DNA of 64,000 bases from positions 186,001-250,000 of the forward strand of contig NZ_JASJOC010000001.1 of assembly GCF_030068615.1 (NCBI RefSeq), given 5' to 3'. Source of the DNA: Halostagnicola sp. A-GB9-2. Lineage in GTDB: Archaea > Halobacteriota > Halobacteria > Halobacteriales > Natrialbaceae. Within the stretch, counting starts at the first letter, position 1, and every line of letters starts with the position of its first letter. The notes under the pieces were generated by a model, which was given only the letters and a program-made list of their open reading frames with translations, did no database searches and was not told where the DNA came from. The position numbers were made by a program, and so were the translations under genes. Of this stretch, positions 37,582-46,429 are shown piece after piece.

Positions 37582-38493
37582 ATGGCACGCTTAGAGCTCC
37601 GAAATCTGCATGCAGAAGTGGCAGAGGGCGACGAACAGATCCTGCACGGCGTCGACCTCGAGGTCGAGTCGGGCGAGATCCACGCACTGATGGGGCCGAA
37701 CGGCTCCGGGAAGTCGACGACCGCCAAGGTCATCGCCGGTCACCCGGCCTACGAGGTCACGGAGGGCGAAGTGCTCGTCCACCTCGACGAGGACGAGTTC
37801 GGCGACGACTTCGAGATTCCCGAAGACAAGCGGACGTGGAACATCCTCGACCTTGAGCCAAACGAGCGCGCGGCACTGGGTATCTTCCTCGCGTTCCAGT
37901 ACCCGGCCGAGATCGAAGGCGTCACGATGACGAACTTCCTCCGAACCGCGCTTAACGCAAAGATCGAAGAGCGCGAAGAGCTCTTCGAGGAAGGCGAAGG
38001 CGAAGACGACGCCGAGGACGAAGACGAAGGCTTCGAGACCTCGCCGATGGAAGGTCCCGCCGACGACGGCGAAATCGGCGTCGCCGAGTTCCAGGAAATC
38101 CTCGCCGAGAAGATGGAGGAACTCGACATGGACGAGCAGTTCGCCCAGCGCTACCTCAACGCCGGGTTCTCCGGCGGCGAGAAGAAACAAAACGAGGTCC
38201 TGCAGGCCGCGATCCTTGAGCCGGCAGTTGCAGTGCTCGACGAGATCGACTCCGGACTGGACATCGATCGACTCCAGGACGTCTCGAACGGCATCAACGC
38301 CCTTCGCGACGAGCAGGGAACTGGGATCCTCCAGATCACCCACTACCAGCGAATTCTCGACTACGTCGAACCCGACACCGTCCACATCATGCTCGACGGG
38401 GAAGTCGTCAAGAGCGGCGACGCCTCGCTGGCCGCAGAGCTTGAGGACAAGGGGTACGACTGGGTCCGAGAAGAGGTCTACGAGACGGCGTAA
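37582..38493 (+). CDS. sufC: Fe-S cluster assembly ATPase SufC
   Basis: A 303-residue ABC ATPase. Walker A GPNGSGKST is at residues 38-46, the signature GFSGGEKKQNE and Walker B AVLDEIDSGLDID are intact. The region about 125-165 is a long acidic insertion (EEGEGEDDAEDEDEGFETSP) that is larger than in bacterial SufC. It drives the SufB-SufD scaffold. It is the first of sufC-sufB-sufD. An AT-rich 'cccttatcac' at about 37528 is a possible promoter. Confidence 0.95.
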   Translation: MARLELRNLHAEVAEGDEQILHGVDLEVESGEIHALMGPNGSGKSTTAKVIAGHPAYEVTEGEVLVHLDEDEFGDDFEIPEDKRTWNILDLEPNERAALGIFLAFQYPAEIEGVTMTNFLRTALNAKIEEREELFEEGEGEDDAEDEDEGFETSPMEGPADDGEIGVAEFQEILAEKMEELDMDEQFAQRYLNAGFSGGEKKQNEVLQAAILEPAVAVLDEIDSGLDIDRLQDVSNGINALRDEQGTGILQITHYQRILDYVEPDTVHIMLDGEVVKSGDASLAAELEDKGYDWVREEVYETA

Positions 38494-38554
38494 CCGAATG
38501 CAGCTAGAACAACGGTAATAACGCTACAGCCGTAAACACGAATACATACAAATC

Positions 38555-39985
38555 ATGAGTTCCGAACAAGATCACCTCAAAGACACTGACACTGAAGCGC
38601 GCTTCGAGTTTAAAAAAGAAGAGCGCTCGGCCGTCAGATCTGACAAAGGCCTCACCGAAGAAGTCGTTCGACTGATCAGTGAGGACAAAGACGAACCGGA
38701 TTGGATGCTCGAGCGGCGTCTGCGTGCGCTACAGCAGTACCACGCGATGCCGATGCCGACGGACTGGCCCGGCCAGCCCGACCTGACCGAGCTCGACATC
38801 GAAGAGATCGTTCCGTACATCCGCCCGGACGTTGACAAGCGCGAAGGCGTCGACGACTGGACGGAGCTTCCGGACGAGATCAAAGACACGTTCGACAAAC
38901 TCGGCATTCCGGAAGCCGAGAAGAACGCACTCTCGGGTGTCGGCGCGCAGTACGAGTCCGAGGTCGTCTACCAGAACATGCAGGACCAGTGGGAGGAGAA
39001 AGGCGTGATCTTCATGAACATGGATCGCGCCGTCGAAGAACACCCGGAGCTCGTCAAAGAGTACTTCATGACGACCTGCGTGCCCCCAAGCGACAACAAG
39101 TTCGCCGCGCTCCACGGCGCGGTCTGGTCCGGCGGCTCCTTCGTCTACATTCCCGAAGACGTTACCGTCGAGATGCCCGTTCAGGCGTACTTCCGGATGA
39201 ATTCGGAAGGGATGGGCCAGTTCGAGCACACGCTTATCGTCGCCGAGGAAGGCTCCGAAGTCCACTATATCGAGGGCTGTTCCGCGCCGAAGTACGGCTC
39301 GCACAACCTTCACTCGGGCTGTGTCGAGGTCTTCGTCGAAGACGACGCTCACGTTCAGTACTCGACGGTGCAGAACTGGTCGAAGAACACGTTCAACCTC
39401 AACACCAAACGCGCCATCGTCGAAGAGAACGGCACGATGGAGTGGGTCTCGGGCAGCATGGGATCGAAAGCGACCATGCTCTATCCGTGTACGATCCTCA
39501 AGGGTCGCGGCGCGACGGACACCCACATCACGATCGCATTCGCAGGTGAAGGCCAGAACATCGACACCGGTGCGAAGGTCTACCACAACGCACCCGACAC
39601 CAGCTCGACCATCGAGTCCAAGTCCGTCTCGAAGGACGGCGGTCGAACCAACTACCGCGGCCTCGTCCACATCGCCGACGGTGCCGAGAACTCGAGTACG
39701 GCAGTCGAGTGTGACGCCTTGATGTTCGACAACGAGTCCACCTCAGACACCATGCCGTACATGGAGATCGAGGAGGCGAAAGTCGACGTTGCCCACGAGG
39801 CGACCGTCGGCAAGATCGGCGACGAGGACATCTTCTACCTCCAGTCCCGCGGACTGGACGACGACGACGCAAAGAAGATGATCGTCGCCGGCTTCATCGA
39901 ACCGATCACGGAAGAGCTCCCGATCGAATACGCAGTCGAACTGAACCGTCTGATCGAACTCGAGATGGAGGGAAGCCTCGGATAA
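38555..39985 (+). CDS. sufB: Fe-S cluster scaffold SufB
   Basis: A 476-residue scaffold protein. Typical SufB segments appear in order: LTEEVVRLISEDKDEPDWMLERRLRAL near the start, YMTTCVPP-like region FMTTCVPPSDNKFAALHGAVW, then the right-handed beta helix with HYIEGCSAPKY and the C-terminal YLQSRGLDDDDAKKMIVAGF. C-terminal Cys in VECDAL and the helix cysteines are those associated with cluster binding in SufB. It partners SufC and SufD. 61 bases separate it from sufC, with an AT-rich stretch in between that might hold a second promoter. Confidence 0.95.
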   Translation: MSSEQDHLKDTDTEARFEFKKEERSAVRSDKGLTEEVVRLISEDKDEPDWMLERRLRALQQYHAMPMPTDWPGQPDLTELDIEEIVPYIRPDVDKREGVDDWTELPDEIKDTFDKLGIPEAEKNALSGVGAQYESEVVYQNMQDQWEEKGVIFMNMDRAVEEHPELVKEYFMTTCVPPSDNKFAALHGAVWSGGSFVYIPEDVTVEMPVQAYFRMNSEGMGQFEHTLIVAEEGSEVHYIEGCSAPKYGSHNLHSGCVEVFVEDDAHVQYSTVQNWSKNTFNLNTKRAIVEENGTMEWVSGSMGSKATMLYPCTILKGRGATDTHITIAFAGEGQNIDTGAKVYHNAPDTSSTIESKSVSKDGGRTNYRGLVHIADGAENSSTAVECDALMFDNESTSDTMPYMEIEEAKVDVAHEATVGKIGDEDIFYLQSRGLDDDDAKKMIVAGFIEPITEELPIEYAVELNRLIELEMEGSLG

Positions 39986-39998
39986 CTCCGAGATCACA

Positions 39999-41210
39999 AT
40001 GAGTACGCAGGTACACGCCAATCTAACGGATGCACAGGTACGCGAAATCAGCGGGAACTTAGACGAGCCCGACTGGCTTCTCGAGACGCGTCTCGAGGCC
40101 CTCGAGGCACTCGAGGAGCTGGACATGCCCGACGTCATCCGAACGCCGGGACAGAACTGGACCAACCTCTACGAGCTCGACTTCGAGTCGCTCGTTGATC
40201 CGCTGAACGCCGCCGAAGAGAAAGAGCAAGTCGGACCGGACAACGCTGAGGTCCTTTCGTGGGCCGAGGCTCTCGACGAACACGAAGCCCTCATCGAGGA
40301 TCACTTCGGTTCCATCGTCGACCCACAGGAGAACTACCTCACGGCGCTTTCAACGGCGCTTTTCTCCACGGGAACGGTCATCTACGTCCCCGAAGGGGTC
40401 GACGCCGAGGACGTGACGATCCGGACCGAGATGAACTCCCGGTCGCTATTTAACTACACGCTCGTCGTTACCGAGGAGTCGTCGTCCGTGACGATTCAGG
40501 AACGCCAGTCGACTGGCACTGAGTTGGAAGATGAGCAGTATTACAGCGGCATCGTCGAAGTCGCCGCCGGCGAGAACAGCTACGTCCAGTACGGCTCGCT
40601 ACAGGATCTCTCCGAGGAGACGTACAACTTCACCGTCAAGCGAGCGGACGCCGACACCTACTCCACGGTCAACTGGATCGAAGGCAACGTCGGCTCGAAG
40701 CTCACCAAGACCGAAACTTCGACAGAGCTCAACGGAGACAGCTCCGAGAGCCAGATCGTCGGTGCGTTCTACGGTCACAACGACCAGCACTTCGATCTCG
40801 ACGTTAAAGTCTGGCACCGCGCCGAACACACGACGGCGGACCTCGTTACCCGCGGCGTCACCGACAACGTCGCTCGATCGGTCTACGAGGGTGTCCAGGA
40901 CGTCGGGCAAGACGCCTGGGACACGAGTTCCTACCAGCGCGAAAACACGCTGATGCTCTCCGATGAGAGCGAGGCAGACGCCTCTCCGAAGCTCATCATC
41001 AACAACCACGATACGGAAGCCTCACACAGCGCAACCGTCGGACAGGTCGACCAGGAGGACCTCCTGTATATGACCTCCCGCGGTATCACGCCCGAAGCGG
41101 CTCGAAACATGCTCGTCGAAGGCTTCTTTGTTCCCGTCCTCGAGGAAGTCGCCGTCGACGAACTCCGCGAGGACTTCGAGACGCTGGTTCGAACCCGGCT
41201 TCGCAACTAA
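39999..41210 (+). CDS. sufD: Fe-S cluster assembly protein SufD
   Basis: A 403-residue SufB paralogue with the same plan: a short helical start (EISGNLDEPDWLLETRLEALEAL), the beta-helix core, and the C-terminal LLYMTSRGITPEAARNMLVEGFFVPVLE. It lacks the cluster cysteines of SufB, as expected. It begins 14 bases behind sufB, so they are co-transcribed. No sufS or sufU cysteine desulfurase or scaffold follows; in haloarchaea these are commonly elsewhere. Confidence 0.94.
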   Translation: MSTQVHANLTDAQVREISGNLDEPDWLLETRLEALEALEELDMPDVIRTPGQNWTNLYELDFESLVDPLNAAEEKEQVGPDNAEVLSWAEALDEHEALIEDHFGSIVDPQENYLTALSTALFSTGTVIYVPEGVDAEDVTIRTEMNSRSLFNYTLVVTEESSSVTIQERQSTGTELEDEQYYSGIVEVAAGENSYVQYGSLQDLSEETYNFTVKRADADTYSTVNWIEGNVGSKLTKTETSTELNGDSSESQIVGAFYGHNDQHFDLDVKVWHRAEHTTADLVTRGVTDNVARSVYEGVQDVGQDAWDTSSYQRENTLMLSDESEADASPKLIINNHDTEASHSATVGQVDQEDLLYMTSRGITPEAARNMLVEGFFVPVLEEVAVDELREDFETLVRTRLRN

Positions 41211-41378
41211 GCGGTTCGTTTTCGGTCAGTTGTGGTCCGATCACTTTTGGTTCGTTTTCGTCGTGTAGAGAGTCGCGTTGACACGTCGTTTCGGCGCGGG
41301 TCCGAAAGTGTCGCCCGGTTTTGGACCGGAACGTTGACCGATCAGGGACACCGACAAGCGTCATCGAAGAAGCGGGAA

Positions 41379-41388
41379 GTTAAGTAAC
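41379..41388 (+). promoter_or_regulatory. TATA box of the ferritin-like gene
   Basis: GTTAAGTAAC centred about 26 bases ahead of the ATG at 41409; a leaderless message is implied. A DtxR-type site within it cannot be claimed from a single promoter. Confidence 0.45.
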
Positions 41389-41408
41389 ACGCCCACCCAG
41401 ACAGGTGT

Positions 41409-41903
41409 ATGAGTCTGGGACAGCGTGTCTCGACCGACCACCAGCTGACCCGCCTCCTCCAGATTGGCGTGGTCCTCGAGGAAGTCGTCGAGTCGCGCGC
41501 CGCCCATCACCTCGAATCGCTCCCCGCCGATGAACGCGCGGAGGTCGACAAAGAGGTCAGGGAGCTACTTATGGAGGCCGCGGAGGAATCGGCCGACCAC
41601 CGCGATCGGCTCGAGACACTGATCGAGGATCTCGAGGCGGAAACGGTCGGCTACGAGGAGATAAATCAGCTGGTCGATGCCCAGTACGGACCGCCGGAGG
41701 ATACCGATGGCGTCCTGTACGACCAGCTCTGTAACGAGGAGACCGCCTACAAATTCTACGACGATCTCATCGAAGCGATCGAAGCTTCCGACGCAGCGTT
41801 CGCCGTCGACCGAGATCGAGTCCTCGAGACGTTGCGAGAGATCCGCGAGGAGGAAAAAGAGGGCGTCGAGGAGGTCACAGATATTATGGAGCGACGAGCA
41901 TGA
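41409..41903 (+). CDS. Ferritin-like (rubrerythrin-type) helical protein
   Basis: A 164-residue, almost wholly helical and acidic protein. The pattern of a four-helix bundle is clear, with Glu-rich pairs that might bind metal: EEVVESRAAHHLESL in helix 1, EAAEESADHRDRLETLIEDLE in helix 2 and NEETAYKFYDDLIEAIE in helix 3. It resembles the ferritin-like proteins of haloarchaea placed next to suf genes. A role in iron storage or delivery is inference from fold and neighbours. The DtxR-like gene follows 76 bases later. Confidence 0.83.
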   Translation: MSLGQRVSTDHQLTRLLQIGVVLEEVVESRAAHHLESLPADERAEVDKEVRELLMEAAEESADHRDRLETLIEDLEAETVGYEEINQLVDAQYGPPEDTDGVLYDQLCNEETAYKFYDDLIEAIEASDAAFAVDRDRVLETLREIREEEKEGVEEVTDIMERRA

Positions 41904-41979
41904 TCGGGACACGTAGTTGTTACAGACGACCGACGAGTCGGACCGATCGACGACCAACGCAGTGTAACAAGGGTTGGCG

Positions 41980-42408
41980 ATGAATACAGCAGATCAATAC
42001 CTCAAGGCGATCTATCTCGCCCAGCGAATGGAAGACGGTCCGGCATCGACCGGGACGCTCGCGGATCTCCTCGGCGTGAGCCCGGCGAGCGTCAACGAGA
42101 TGATCGGCAAACTCGAGGAGAAAGAACTCGTCGACCACGAAAAGTACAAAGGAGCGAGTCTCACGGACGAGGGGCTCGATCGGGCCCACGAGGCGCTCCA
42201 GACGTACTGTATCATCGAACGCTTCCTCGCAAACGTCCTCGAGGTCGACGAGTTTCGCGACGAAGCGCGAGCGCTCGAAAGCGTTATCGACGATACGGTC
42301 GCCGACAGACTCGATACGATCATCGACCGCCCGGAACAGTGCCCCGACTGTTTCGACCCGGAAGCCGACTGCTGTCGCCTGCTCGAGGTCGGCGGGCCGG
42401 CGAACTGA
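41980..42408 (+). CDS. DtxR/IdeR-type metal-dependent regulator
   Basis: A 142-residue regulator. The N-terminal winged helix (MNTADQYLKAIYLAQ, TGTLADLLGVSPASVNEMIGKLEEKELVDH) is followed by the metal-binding dimerisation domain (FLANVLEVDEFRDEARALESVIDDTVADRLDTI). A C-terminal Cys cluster (CPDCFDPEADCCRLL) looks like an extra metal site. The family represses iron uptake or similar genes when iron or manganese is bound. It lacks the SH3-like third domain of the larger members. Its place next to the suf and ferritin-like genes suggests iron control, as inference. The ATG at 41980 is preferred to the TTG at 41974. Confidence 0.9.
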   Translation: MNTADQYLKAIYLAQRMEDGPASTGTLADLLGVSPASVNEMIGKLEEKELVDHEKYKGASLTDEGLDRAHEALQTYCIIERFLANVLEVDEFRDEARALESVIDDTVADRLDTIIDRPEQCPDCFDPEADCCRLLEVGGPAN

Positions 42409-42417
42409 CGGCTGTTA

Positions 42418-42428
42418 GATTTGTTTTT
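42418..42428 (+). terminator. T-rich terminator behind the DtxR-type gene
   Basis: A run TAGATTTGTTTTT follows 10-20 bases after the stop at 42408, as in archaeal U-rich terminators, in a gap of 29 bases before a convergent gene. Confidence 0.45.
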
Positions 42429-42437
42429 ACGGGGGTA

Positions 42438-42629
42438 TCAATCCTTCTCGAGCAAGTCCTCGTAACGGGCCCGTTCAATACGATACGACCCGCACCCTGG
42501 GCAGTACTGTCTGTTCAATTCGAACTGTCGATGGCAGTTTCCACATTGATACGCACGATCGCTCGCCTCTTGACTCCCGATGTCGGTGAGATACCTTCGG
42601 AGAGCGCCGACCCAGCTTCGAGGGTTCAT
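42438..42629 (-). CDS. Zinc-ribbon peptide, 63 residues
   Basis: Two CxxC pairs (CGNCHRQFELNRQYCPGC) make a small zinc ribbon preceded by about 30 residues (LRRYLTDIGSQEASDRAYQ) and followed by an acidic end. Its ATG overlaps the last codon of the upstream PLD gene (ATGA), so the two are translationally linked. Such ribbons bind nucleic acid or protein. No family is recognised beyond that. It is likely a real gene, given the four cysteines in exact spacing. Confidence 0.75.
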   Translation of the reverse strand: MNPRSWVGALRRYLTDIGSQEASDRAYQCGNCHRQFELNRQYCPGCGSYRIERARYEDLLEKD

Positions 42630-44647
42630 TCGGGACGATCACCCGACCGCTTTGCTGTGTCGTCTCGATCAGCTGGGGAAACCGAGTCGGATTCGCCACT
42701 GTCGTTCCGTTGGGCAATATCCTCACTCGGCTGTTCCGTACCCGAACGCCGACTGGAGTTGTCGGATTTCCCGACGGCCGAAACCTCGCGATCGCCGAAC
42801 GTGATGTAACGGTGTCCGACGAGTGCGGCGACGATCAGCGCCACGATGACACCGAGGCTGAGTCCGACCGGAAGCGACCACGACTCGCCCTGCCAGTCGT
42901 CGTCGAAGACCGCCCGATAGTAGGCCGCTGGTTCTTCTCCGTGAACCGCGAGAACGACTTCACGATTGTTCTCGAGCGAATTATCGTTCCAGTTGAGACT
43001 CCCGACGAGAGTCGTCTCGTCGTCGATAATCACCCCCTTGGCGTGAATCTTCTCGAATCGGTCTCCGGGCTCGACGAGTGACACCTCGAGCGGAAGCTCC
43101 TCGTCCGCAGCCGTTCGCTCGAGCGAGGCTTTCAATTCGGCATTGTCGTCTTCGACGTACCAGGACGAATCGAGCAGGATCCGGACCTCGACGCCGCGGC
43201 GGGCGGCATCGACGGTTTCCTCGACGAGAGAAACGCCAGAGCCGCCGATACTGGCCTGCTTGACGAGTATTTCGTCTTCGGCTTCGGCGAGAAGTTCCCG
43301 GACGCGCTCTTGTGCGTTGTCGGGAGCGAGGAGGAGTTCGACGCCGTCGACGTCGACCGCTTCTGCTCGATGTTCCGACGTGAATTCGGTCTGGCCCCGT
43401 TCGTCAGTTTCGTCGTCGACGAAGGTCGTGTTTTCTCGATGGCTCGCGCCCGATTTCGTGTCCCATCCCTCGAAGTCGGCGATGAAAACCGTCTCGAGGG
43501 CCGTTGCGAGTTCCCGATCCTCGACGGTGATCCCCCACCCTCGGCTCGAGTCGCCGCCCAGACCCGAGGGTTTCCAGTTCTCGCTCGTGACCAGCACCGT
43601 GTCGTCGGCGATAGCGTATTTCGGGTGGTGGAACTGATACCGCGCTCCCTCGCCACCGGTCGCGCGAACGTTGACGTCACCGTCTTCGAGCGACTCGAGG
43701 ATCGATTCGGTCGGTTCTGGCGTTCCGCCGACTGGACCCGACTCGAGGAGGACGTCGACGTCGACACCGCGTTCGCTGGCCTTTACCAGTTCCGCTGCGA
43801 TGGTCTCGGACGTGAAGGTATAGCCCGCGACCACGAGTCGATTCTCGGCGTCGCGAATCGTTTCAAGCGGGATATCGGGGCTATCGGGAAGGACGAACGC
43901 CGTCGCTTCGTCGGCGTCGGTGGTTGTCCGCTCGAGACAGGTCGCGTCTCGCGGCCACCATTTTCCCTGGCTCTCTCCCGCCGTTGGGTTGTCCGTGTTT
44001 CCCTCCTCGAGATCGCTTCGATACCAGCGCTCGGCGAGGGGTGCATCGTCGTATGAGACCGTATCGATTCGTTCCGACCCGTTCCGAAGCTCGAGGCTAT
44101 CCCCGTCGGTCGCGAGGCGGAGGTGTCCGTCGAGCTCGAGCGGGCTGTCGTCGGTGAGTGTCGCCGTTTCGTTCGCGTCGGTCGTAACCGCGACACGGTC
44201 GGAGACCGTTTCGTTCGGGAACGTTGCAGTCGTGTGTCCGTCCGTGACGGTCCAGTTCTCGAGCGACGTCTCCGGCGGCGTCTCGAGGACGAAAAACTCA
44301 CCCACGTTTTCGTACGTCGTGGGGTTGGGGTACAGTTCGACGATTCGTGGTTTATCAAGGATGCGGGGTTCGCCGTCGGCTCGAGCGTGTTTCGGACACG
44401 CGAGCGCGGACGTGGTGTTTTCGAACCCTGGTATCCCGTCTGACGGCGTTGCTGTCTGTACGCTTGTGTCGGTCGGCGTTGCTGTCTGCATCCGCTCTGA
44501 GCCATCCTCGAGGGACTTGCTGTCGGCGTCGACTCCGGGCTGTCGATCACCGATCATCGAGGGAATATCAATGAGAGCGGTAGCTATTACGCTCGCGAAG
44601 AGACAGCAAACGAGGACGGCGACGAGTAGCGCCCGGATACGCATCAC
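42626..44647 (-). CDS. Phospholipase-D-like protein with a lamin-tail domain
   Basis: A 673-residue exported protein. Residues 4-25 are a signal or anchor helix, then a Ser/Thr-rich region. A lamin-tail-like beta domain (about 95-200: KPRIVELYPNPTTYENVGEFFVLE, LENWTVTDGHTT) follows. Two HKD half-sites make the PLD fold: HPKYAIADDTVLVTSENW and HAKGVIIDDETTLVGSLNW, both with the conserved His, Lys and Asp/Asn residues. A membrane helix (SLGVIVALIVAALVGH) near residue 600 and a charged C-terminal tail end the protein. The active site would be outside the cell. Whether it cuts DNA or lipids is unknown. Its stop overlaps the zinc-ribbon gene. Confidence 0.88.
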   Translation of the reverse strand: MMRIRALLVAVLVCCLFASVIATALIDIPSMIGDRQPGVDADSKSLEDGSERMQTATPTDTSVQTATPSDGIPGFENTTSALACPKHARADGEPRILDKPRIVELYPNPTTYENVGEFFVLETPPETSLENWTVTDGHTTATFPNETVSDRVAVTTDANETATLTDDSPLELDGHLRLATDGDSLELRNGSERIDTVSYDDAPLAERWYRSDLEEGNTDNPTAGESQGKWWPRDATCLERTTTDADEATAFVLPDSPDIPLETIRDAENRLVVAGYTFTSETIAAELVKASERGVDVDVLLESGPVGGTPEPTESILESLEDGDVNVRATGGEGARYQFHHPKYAIADDTVLVTSENWKPSGLGGDSSRGWGITVEDRELATALETVFIADFEGWDTKSGASHRENTTFVDDETDERGQTEFTSEHRAEAVDVDGVELLLAPDNAQERVRELLAEAEDEILVKQASIGGSGVSLVEETVDAARRGVEVRILLDSSWYVEDDNAELKASLERTAADEELPLEVSLVEPGDRFEKIHAKGVIIDDETTLVGSLNWNDNSLENNREVVLAVHGEEPAAYYRAVFDDDWQGESWSLPVGLSLGVIVALIVAALVGHRYITFGDREVSAVGKSDNSSRRSGTEQPSEDIAQRNDSGESDSVSPADRDDTAKRSGDRPE

Positions 44648-44825
44648 TCGTTCTGGCCGCGTATCGATATTTAAACCCTCAGACGGAACGTGAACGGTTG
44701 TCGACAGCCGGTAGGGCGTCGTCGGAACGGACAGCGAGTAAAGCGATCGAGGGCGACGAAATGAGGGGCGAGACGGTTACACGAAGTTCAGGAGAAAGTC
44801 TTCGACTTCAGTCGTGTGAAGGGCG

Positions 44826-46298
44826 TCAAGCCGCCGGCTCGAGGTCGACCTTCTCGGCTTCGGCCTGCACGAGGTATGCCCGATCGTCGGATGCACCGGC
44901 AACGGCCTCGAGAGCACGTTCGGTGCCGATCTGGTTGAGCGCCCAGGCGGCGCTCGCGCGAACGGTATCTTCCTCGTCCTCCTCGAGCCGTTCTGCGAGC
45001 GGGTCGATCGCTCGAGTGTCGCCGATGAGACCGAGCGCGCGAGCGGCGGAGCTTCGAACGACGGCCTCCTCCTCGGCTAGTTGGTTCGCGATCGGTTGAA
45101 CGGCCTCCTCGCTGCCGACTTCACCCAGTGCACGCATCGCGGGGCGCTGTAATTGGGGGTTCGAATCGACGTAGTCGAGCAAGGCCTCGACGACGTCCTC
45201 GTCGGCTTTGCCGATCTTTCCGAGGATCGACATCGCGGTGGTGTCCCGTCGGTTCGCCCGTTGGAGCATGGGTTCGATCGCTTCCTCGGGGCCCATCCGC
45301 TCGAGGGACTCGAGACAGTGTTCCTCCATGAAGTCCGACCCCAGCGACTCGAGGGCGAGCAACACCATGTCGACGTTGCCGCGTTTCTCGTGAACTTTCA
45401 GCGCGTGCCACTCCGGCGGGAAGTCTTTGACGTGATCGAGCACGTCGTAGTACCCTTCTCGGCGGAGCTGTTCGCGAACCTGTAGGTCGTCCCACGCCGT
45501 CGCGTCGTCGACGTCCGACTGGAGGTCGTCGGTCGTCTCGAGGAGTGATGCGATCTCCTCGTCGTCTTCGTCTGGATCGAGTTCGGCGGATTCGATTTCG
45601 GCCTCGACGGTCTCAAGGGCGGTGATAAGCGCCTCGAGAAGGGGTTCGTCGTCTGCGGGAGAAATAGAGGTCCCGAGAACGGCGTTGCTATTCTCGAGAG
45701 CGGCCTCGACCGCCTCGCGGAGTTCCACTTCGCCTTCTTCGGTCCAACGAGTTCCTTCGATATCGCCTTTGGCATCATCGACCTCGCTGACGATGTCTTC
45801 GGCGTAGGGTCCCCGCTGGTCGTCGACGTCGGACTGGACGTCGTCGACATCGTCCTCGAGCGCGTCGATCTCGTCTTCGACCTCGTCGAGTTCCTCCTCA
45901 AGCGCCTCGTGTTCGGTTTCGAGTGCCGCGATCGGTCCGGTGGGTTCGTCGTCGGCCTCCTCGTCTCCCTCATCGGACTCTTCGTCCTCGTCCGTTTCGG
46001 GTTCGGGAAGCTCGATGTCGTCGAACTCCTCGCGCAGGGAGTCGAACGCCTCGCGAACGGGGTCGATCTCCTCACGGACGGGCTCGAGTTCCGCTTCGAC
46101 ATCGTCGAGGTCGTCCTCGGTCTCGGCGGCTTCGAACGTCTCGCGAACGGGGTCGATCTCCTTGCTGATCGGCTCCAGATCGTCGCGGACGGGCTCGAGA
46201 TCGCCCTCAATCGACTCGAACCGTTCGCGGACCGAATCGATCCTCGTCTCGAGGTCCGCCTGCGTCGGCTCGGAGTCGGGAGCGTCCTCGTCGCTCAT
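44826..46298 (-). CDS. Coiled-coil and HEAT-repeat protein
   Basis: A 490-residue acidic protein in two parts. Residues 1-290 are coiled-coil, with an early run in which LEP/IDP units recur at 7-residue spacing (Pro 36, 43, 50, 73, 80) and a Glu/Asp-rich region. From about 330 to 480 there are HEAT/PBS-lyase-like repeats (MGPEEAIEPMLQRA, QRPAMRALGEVGSEEAVQPIANQL, SSAARALGLIGDTRAIDPLAERL, VRASAAWALNQIG). HEAT repeats of this type serve as protein-binding scaffolds. No enzyme residues are seen. The ATG at 46298 starts the acidic region; 46349 is also open. Partners are unknown. Confidence 0.85.
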   Translation of the reverse strand: MSDEDAPDSEPTQADLETRIDSVRERFESIEGDLEPVRDDLEPISKEIDPVRETFEAAETEDDLDDVEAELEPVREEIDPVREAFDSLREEFDDIELPEPETDEDEESDEGDEEADDEPTGPIAALETEHEALEEELDEVEDEIDALEDDVDDVQSDVDDQRGPYAEDIVSEVDDAKGDIEGTRWTEEGEVELREAVEAALENSNAVLGTSISPADDEPLLEALITALETVEAEIESAELDPDEDDEEIASLLETTDDLQSDVDDATAWDDLQVREQLRREGYYDVLDHVKDFPPEWHALKVHEKRGNVDMVLLALESLGSDFMEEHCLESLERMGPEEAIEPMLQRANRRDTTAMSILGKIGKADEDVVEALLDYVDSNPQLQRPAMRALGEVGSEEAVQPIANQLAEEEAVVRSSAARALGLIGDTRAIDPLAERLEEDEEDTVRASAAWALNQIGTERALEAVAGASDDRAYLVQAEAEKVDLEPAA

Positions 46299-46429
46299 CC
46301 CACCACCCGGCGGGCCGTCTTCGTCCTGACTCTGTGCATACGATATCATCGTGTCAGGACGCTCCTAAGCGTTTCCATGCAGAGTCTACGAACGCCCTCG
46401 CTCGAGCGGTGAGAGAATACGGTCCTCGA

